Positions 60,401-64,000 of a stretch of 64,000 bases of DNA are shown one piece after another. The notes under the pieces are model-generated. The model saw nothing but the letters and a program-made list of their open reading frames with translations. It did not search any database and had not been told where the DNA came from. The stretch is from Mediterraneibacter glycyrrhizinilyticus (GTDB lineage: Bacteria > Bacillota > Clostridia > Lachnospirales > Lachnospiraceae), in assembly GCF_016902345.1 (NCBI RefSeq), contig NZ_JACJLR010000013.1, forward strand, positions 1 to 64,000, written 5' to 3'. Both the position numbers and the translations under genes were made by a program. Each line of letters opens with the position of its first letter. The stretch's first letter is position 1.

Positions 60401-60610
60401 GCAGAGTATGGGTATGCCGGAGGCACTTTCTCCGGCGGGAGCATGTCCGACCTGATCTCTGGGATCTCTTCCGCTGTATCGGAAGCCTTGGCAGGCTTTT
60501 CCGGTCCGCAGGGGATCATTGTGATCCCGGTATATGTGGGCGGCACGCTTTTGGATGAACTGGTAGTGACAGCGCAGGCAAGACAGAATCTGCGGTCAGG
60601 AGGGAGGTAA
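57452..60610 (+). CDS. Phage tail tape measure protein
   Basis: A 1052-residue protein with an N-terminal coiled-coil (about 15-135; SLSAVNNSIKKTQSQLRDVN), a TMP core domain (SVYAETEMAVSKVNAYFGET, about 250-520, with EYAGKFEQAGYSASEYFQLL), a strongly hydrophobic region (about 551-640), and a long helical repeat region with recurrent Trp-Asn pairs up to about 900. It sets tail length and lines the tail. Restored operon order, ignoring the cargo gene, is chaperone then tape measure. Confidence 0.95.
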   Translation: MASRIKGITVEIGGDTSGLEKSLSAVNNSIKKTQSQLRDVNNLLKLDPSNTILLAQKQELLQSAIGDTEKKLEALEQAQEDVTKAFERGDLGKDQYMAFQREVEETRGALNRYKADLSGLQSEQERLASNTERLNKLFAATGSSVEDYADVLGSRLVTAIRNGTASSDQLKTAVEKIGKAVTSGKADIKQLTDALDTVDDGQAVRNLINDLNDVCDAAQDAADDIGEIAQATKGAALMEAADQLSVVGDKIQDVGDKAVSVYAETEMAVSKVNAYFGETGEVAEASAEIVKNVYGSGVGQSMDAVAEAVIMVKKNLGDLGDTDLTNLTKQALTLEELYGIDMNETLRGVNSLMKQYGLTAQEAMDYIVRGTQNGLDKTNELGDNLSEYAGKFEQAGYSASEYFQLLQNGLQGGAYNLDKVNDAINEVTTRLADGTIGDSIDLYSQKTQSLFLAWQNGEATQKQVIDSIVADIGNCTSQQEALNMAAKAFGTMAEDGNLKFITSLTSVGETYDSVAGSAENLFSQTQTPMQEMEANTRKLQQALVPLGEKIVELANVVLPPLVAIITAVSEVFGMLPEPVQNFVVILGALLVAFTALTPVIAALAVSFGALNISLLPVIGIIAGVAAAIAGIIAVVKNWGAITEWFGQLWQAVSEKLMELWNGLVVFFTETIPAAFQKFIGFFSSIPDWWSGLWSQVSSFFSDTWNTILQNPVVQLIVDTVTSLWENAKNTLQGIWSGICDIAAGAWELLKNVILAPVLLLIDLVTGNFSQLASDAANIWNNIRNAASQIWSGIRQVVTSAASGLKQGVETVLSALSQFASQIWSAMKQTASSVWNGIKSAVVNIASALREAVVTAFQRMVSGIGSALSGLYSVVSNGFSSAIRFITGLPGQAFQWGKDFIQGLINGISSMIQSVINTVSGLADRIRSFLHFSAPDEGPLSDYETWMPDFMKGLARGIEKNRNLMEKAVRDVASDMVLSPKVSGAEYGYAGGTFSGGSMSDLISGISSAVSEALAGFSGPQGIIVIPVYVGGTLLDELVVTAQARQNLRSGGR

Positions 60611-60613
60611 CCT

Positions 60614-60976
60614 ATGGCATTTATACAGTATCTGACTTTTGACGGGACGGCCCTCCCCCTGCCGGATTCTTATGAAGTACAGATGGATGACGTGGAGGCG
60701 GATTCCGGCGGGGAGACGGAAGCCGGAACGGTGCAGCGGGATGTGGTACGCGCAGGCGTGGTGAGCATCACGGTGACGTTCTCTGTTTCGGCAAAGTGGC
60801 TGAAGATTCTGACGGAGTTTAAGCAGCAGGAAAAGATCACGGTGGGATATTTTGATACGGAGATGCTGGCGGTAAAAACGGCGGAGATGTATGTGGAAGG
60901 ATATAAGGCGGCCTTGGTGAAGGATACTTCTCGGAAAGGGCTGTGGACGGTGAGTTTTACGCTGAGAGAATTTTGA
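60614..60976 (+). CDS. Phage tail protein (distal-tail region)
   Basis: A 120-residue beta-rich protein (FIQYLTFDGTALPLPDSYEV ... VTFSVSAKWLKILTEFKQQE) 3 bases after the tape measure. Place and size suggest a tail-tip or distal-tail adaptor. I recognise the protein type only from context. Confidence 0.75.
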   Translation: MAFIQYLTFDGTALPLPDSYEVQMDDVEADSGGETEAGTVQRDVVRAGVVSITVTFSVSAKWLKILTEFKQQEKITVGYFDTEMLAVKTAEMYVEGYKAALVKDTSRKGLWTVSFTLREF

Positions 60977-61080
60977 CAAGGTATCCTTTTTTTGATAGAA
61001 TTATAATGTATTCAAAAAAATAAATCGAAGTCAAACATCCCCTTATACAAACGAAATTAAGAAATTCTCCTAGCGTATGC

Positions 61081-61109
61081 TTTAACAATAAAGTTGAATT
61101 GAATATAAA
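61081..61109 (+). promoter_or_regulatory. Promoter of the HEPN-like cargo gene
   Basis: TTTAAC (61081-61086), 17-base spacer, TATAAA (61104-61109), in a markedly AT-rich leader. Confidence 0.5.
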
Positions 61110-61148
61110 ATATATTTTGTATTTCCACTAATATTAAGGAGTAATATT

Positions 61149-61682
61149 ATGACATCTTATCCCGCAGGCGGAATGGTTCCCAATCATCCCCAGAATTCTG
61201 AATTTTATAGTCATTCACAAGCTAAGGTTCTGGCCGAGACTTATTACAAATTAGGACATGATTTGTATACAACAATACTTCCTTTGTTAAATGCACCTGA
61301 GTGTAGAAATGAAGATATATGGAAATTATGGCCTGCCTTTGTTAATTTATCATTTTCTTGTGAAATAATTTTGAAACTTTTCTATGAAAATGATAATGGT
61401 AAGATGGCTCGTGGTCATAGATTATACAATGATTTGTTTATTAAGCTTTCAGATGATTCAAAAAAAATTATATCTGATATAACAATTAATGCTATGATAA
61501 TAAATGGTTCTAAAAATTATACGTATACTGATTTTTGTGACGATATAATTAAAAGTGAAAATACATTTGCCTATGAAAGATATGTATTTGAAGTAGTTCC
61601 AGGGAGAAGTCATAGTTTGCAATGTGGATTTTTACTTTCATTTGCCAGATCTTTAAATATATTATCTAAAGGATTGGTATAA
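61149..61682 (+). CDS. HEPN-like helical protein (prophage cargo)
   Basis: A 177-residue helical protein whose middle resembles HEPN domains: FVNLSFSCEIILKLFYEN followed by MARGHRLYNDLFIKLSDDSK (compare the SCEIxLK...GHxL pattern of that fold). Catalytic RxxxxH (here RGH only in part) is not certain, so nuclease activity is not claimed. It sits between two tail genes, is strongly AT-rich, and has its own promoter, AGGAG site and GAAA-tetraloop terminator. Such cargo often provides host defence or superinfection immunity; that role is inferred. Confidence 0.7.
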   Translation: MTSYPAGGMVPNHPQNSEFYSHSQAKVLAETYYKLGHDLYTTILPLLNAPECRNEDIWKLWPAFVNLSFSCEIILKLFYENDNGKMARGHRLYNDLFIKLSDDSKKIISDITINAMIINGSKNYTYTDFCDDIIKSENTFAYERYVFEVVPGRSHSLQCGFLLSFARSLNILSKGLV

Positions 61683-61739
61683 TGATTAGAAATAAGGAAA
61701 AATACCATTTTATCTCTGAACAATTTATTAATCAAAAGA

Positions 61740-61769
61740 GCATCAGTCAGAAATGATTGGTGCTTTTTT
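61740..61769 (+). terminator. GAAA-tetraloop terminator after the HEPN-like gene
   Basis: GCATCAGTCA (61740-61749) pairs with TGATTGGTGC (61754-61763) around GAAA, followed by TTTTTT. It shares structure and most bases with 57393-57422. Confidence 0.85.
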
Positions 61770-61799
61770 GATGCCTGGAAACGGAAGGAGGGGTGTCCG

Positions 61800-63698
61800 A
61801 TGTATCCGGTGAGCGAGGCGTTCCTGCAGGCGGTGCAAGGGAACACCCGGAAATATTACTGGACGGGGAAGATTACCACAGCAGGAGGCGTGGAGTATCC
61901 ATTTGACCAGGAGGATATTGTGAAAGGCAGCGGCTATATCACGGCCCAGTGCTGCGGCAATTCAGAGATTGAACTGGGCGCGGTGTATGCTGCGGAGATG
62001 GGGATCAGCCTGTTTCTGGATATTGACCGGTATACGCTGGAGGATGCGGAGGTGGAATTATCCTATCACCTCCGGCTTGCCAGCGGCGCTTATGAGACGG
62101 TTCCCATGGGGATCTTTGAAGTGAGTGAGGCCAACCGGACCGTCCATGTGCTGGAACTGAAGGCTTATGACCGGATGCTCCGCTTTGACCGGGCTTTCAA
62201 TGGTTTTGAAACCATTGGTACCGCTTATGGGATGATGGCGCTGTGCAGTATGGCCTGCGGGGTGGAACTGGCGCAAACTCAGGCGGAGATTGAGGCGCTC
62301 CCGAATGGCTCAGAACTGCTCTATATTTATCCGGAGAATGACATTGAGACATACCGGGATGTGCTGTATTTTACGGCTCAGGTGCTGGGCGGATTTTTCT
62401 GTATCAACCGGGCCGGAAAGCTGGAATTCCGGCAGTACGGGGAGACGCCGGTGATAGAGATTCTGCAGAAGCACCGATTTTCCAGCAGTTTCTCTGATTT
62501 TGTGACCCGGTACACAGCAGTCAGTTCCACCAATCTTCGGACGCAGACTTCCGAGTATTACGCTTTGGAAACAGACGATGGGCTGACCATGAACCTGGGA
62601 GTCAATCCGTTACTGCAGTTCGGACTGGAAGAAACCAGGGCAGAACTGTGCGGGAACATTCTGGATGCCCTTTCCAAAGTGAACTATGTGCCTTTTGATT
62701 CCGATACCATTGGAAATCCGGCTCTTGATCTGGGGGATGTGTTGATCTTCTCCGGCGGGCAGGCAGATGCCGGACAGATCACCTGCGTGACGTCTTTTAC
62801 GGTTAAGATCGGCGGGCGGCAGAGCCTGAAATGCGTGGGGAAAAATCCCCGGCTTTCTCAGGCAAAGTCCAAGAATGATAAGAATATTTCCGGCCTGCTG
62901 AACCAGATCGAAGCGGGAAAGATTGGCATTCATACCTTTACGAATGCTTCTGAATATATCATCGGAGAGACAAACGTGCGGATCATTAGCATTGAGTTCG
63001 CTTCCAAAGAGGAAAATCATGCCCAGTTCTTCGGCCAGGTGGTGGTGGATGTTGCGGCTGATCCGGCTGCGAGGTCAGCCAATGCCAGCGGTACGATTGT
63101 GATCCCGTTCTCCTCTGGGGATAGTGAGAGCAGTGAACCGTCTGGGACGGCTCCGTCGGGAAGTGAAGCGGGAACTTCCAGTTCTGCTGCTGATGCGGCT
63201 GGCACGGATATTTCTGTCGATGTGAGCCTGCCGGTGACCTGGACGGAGGACGGGAAGGCAGTCTGCTATGTCACCTTTGAACTGAACAATGCAGAGATCC
63301 TGCTCCATCATCCAGTGGAAACCTGGCACAGCGGGAAGCACATCCTGTCTTTGTACTACCCGATTGAAAATATCGTGCCGAATATCACAAATACCTTCAA
63401 CGTGTACCTTCGGATGGAGGACGGCTCCGGAAGTGTGGGGATCGGGGACTGCATTGCTTCCATCAGCGGCCAGGCTATGGCGGCGGCTGCGGCATGGGAC
63501 GGCAGGATCGATATTGAGGAAACGGCGGCTTTGTTTTCTGTGGGCGGCGGCCTGCAGAGTAAGGACTTTACAGATGTGATGGCAGTGGAAACGATGGAAC
63601 TGGTGCAGAGAAGTTACTCAGATACACTGACGGCAAAACCGAAGATCGGAGCGTTCTGTCGGCCGGTGACGATGCCGGTATCCAGTGATTCAGAATGA
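61800..63698 (+). CDS. Phage tail hub / tail-tip protein
   Basis: A 632-residue protein beginning MYPVSEAFLQAVQGNTRKYY, with a gp27/baseplate-hub-like N-terminal half (SEIELGAVYAAEMGISLFLD, ETVPMGIFEVSEANRTVHVL, ETYRDVLYFTAQVLGGFFCI) and a Ser/Ala/Gly-rich linker near residues 435-460, followed by a beta-rich C-terminal domain that may carry a fibre. It normally follows the distal tail protein. AAGGAGGGG lies before the ATG. Confidence 0.87.
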   Translation: MYPVSEAFLQAVQGNTRKYYWTGKITTAGGVEYPFDQEDIVKGSGYITAQCCGNSEIELGAVYAAEMGISLFLDIDRYTLEDAEVELSYHLRLASGAYETVPMGIFEVSEANRTVHVLELKAYDRMLRFDRAFNGFETIGTAYGMMALCSMACGVELAQTQAEIEALPNGSELLYIYPENDIETYRDVLYFTAQVLGGFFCINRAGKLEFRQYGETPVIEILQKHRFSSSFSDFVTRYTAVSSTNLRTQTSEYYALETDDGLTMNLGVNPLLQFGLEETRAELCGNILDALSKVNYVPFDSDTIGNPALDLGDVLIFSGGQADAGQITCVTSFTVKIGGRQSLKCVGKNPRLSQAKSKNDKNISGLLNQIEAGKIGIHTFTNASEYIIGETNVRIISIEFASKEENHAQFFGQVVVDVAADPAARSANASGTIVIPFSSGDSESSEPSGTAPSGSEAGTSSSAADAAGTDISVDVSLPVTWTEDGKAVCYVTFELNNAEILLHHPVETWHSGKHILSLYYPIENIVPNITNTFNVYLRMEDGSGSVGIGDCIASISGQAMAAAAAWDGRIDIEETAALFSVGGGLQSKDFTDVMAVETMELVQRSYSDTLTAKPKIGAFCRPVTMPVSSDSE

Positions 63699-63713
63699 TG
63701 GGAGGAAATAGAC

Positions 63714-64000
63714 ATGACTTTAAAAGGCGTGATGACAATCGAACTGACAGACGCGAATACCGGGGCGGTGGAAACGGTTACGGAGGAGAACATGATCACA
63801 GAGTCCGTCAATAATATCCTGGGTTTAAACCCCATGGGCATTTTTTACGCGGCAACCGGGGAGTATGACGATGCGATCCTATGGAATGGGAACCTTCTTC
63901 CCATCTGCCCCAACATGATCGGCGGTATCCTGCTCTTTACCGAAGCACTGACAGAGGATGAGGAACTGCTGTATGAAAGCTCCGACAACTTGCCGGTAGC
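63714..64000 (+). CDS. Phage tail/baseplate protein, partial
   Basis: The frame begins at the ATG at 63714 after GGGAGGAAATAG and is still open at the window end (95 codons: MTLKGVMTIELTDANTGAVE ... ESSDNLPV). It is a beta-rich protein of the tail-fibre or receptor-binding region; the rest lies outside the window. Confidence 0.7.
   Translation, partial: MTLKGVMTIELTDANTGAVETVTEENMITESVNNILGLNPMGIFYAATGEYDDAILWNGNLLPICPNMIGGILLFTEALTEDEELLYESSDNLPV

Overview
The window looks like a chromosome segment from a mid-GC Firmicute of the class Clostridia, most likely a gut Lachnospiraceae. The support is AGGAGG-type ribosome binding sites throughout, a DUF1836 gene, a YerC-type TrpR regulator, a BceAB/BcrA-like ABC module with a two-component system, a lysine riboswitch on dapA, and a large anaerobic purine-degradation island. 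No rRNA, CRISPR array or insertion-sequence transposase was seen. The only tRNA found is tRNA-Trp(CCA).

Layout. 1-4600: a small membrane protein, then a reverse-strand sensor kinase / ABC transporter / response regulator module in which two genes are damaged (a single-base frameshift in the permease and an in-frame internal deletion in the response regulator). 4700-10230: an HTH-Uma2 fusion, a 53-residue peptide gene, a secreted nuclease lipoprotein, tRNA-Trp, a small conserved-looking protein, a DegV protein, and dapA behind a complete lysine riboswitch. 10691-37487: the core of the window. It holds a three-subunit molybdenum hydroxylase; a reverse-strand block (carbamate kinase, RidA, YgeW, YgeY, YgeX) with its own YheO-type regulator; and a long divergent block (SsnA, NCS2 purine permease, YgfK, hydantoinase, YqeC, YqeB-MocA fusion, polyferredoxin, XdhD-type selenium-dependent hydroxylase, MocA-ModE fusion, ModABC). 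37700-49250: ordinary chromosome (orphan substrate-binding protein, zinc-ribbon membrane protein, PHP phosphatase, YerC, DUF1836, alanine/Na+ symporter, PcrA, RlmD). 49400-64000: remnants of mobile DNA followed by a prophage head-to-tail module that starts abruptly at the capsid protease and runs off the end of the window.

How the purine island should work. The NCS2 permease imports a purine. The two molybdenum hydroxylases interconvert purine oxidation states. YgfK, SsnA and the hydantoinase-like amidohydrolase reduce and open the rings. YgeY and YgeW process ureido/carbamoyl groups, carbamate kinase gains ATP from carbamoyl phosphate, and YgeX cleaves 2,3-diaminopropionate to pyruvate and ammonia, with RidA clearing its 2-aminoacrylate intermediate. 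YqeB, YqeC, the MocA domains and ModABC supply the selenium/molybdenum cofactor. The gene set is a known one. What stands out locally is the domain fusions, the central palindromic operator between the divergent promoters, a four-way-junction element before ygeX, and a terminator sitting immediately downstream of the first hydroxylase promoter.

The prophage carries two AT-rich cargo genes inside its tail operon: an AlbA_2/Schlafen-type putative regulator and a HEPN-like protein. Each is followed by a near-identical GAAA-tetraloop terminator. The tail chaperone pair has a textbook A AAA AAC frameshift site. The capsid and tail genes are intact, but no terminase or portal is present upstream, so the element looks defective.
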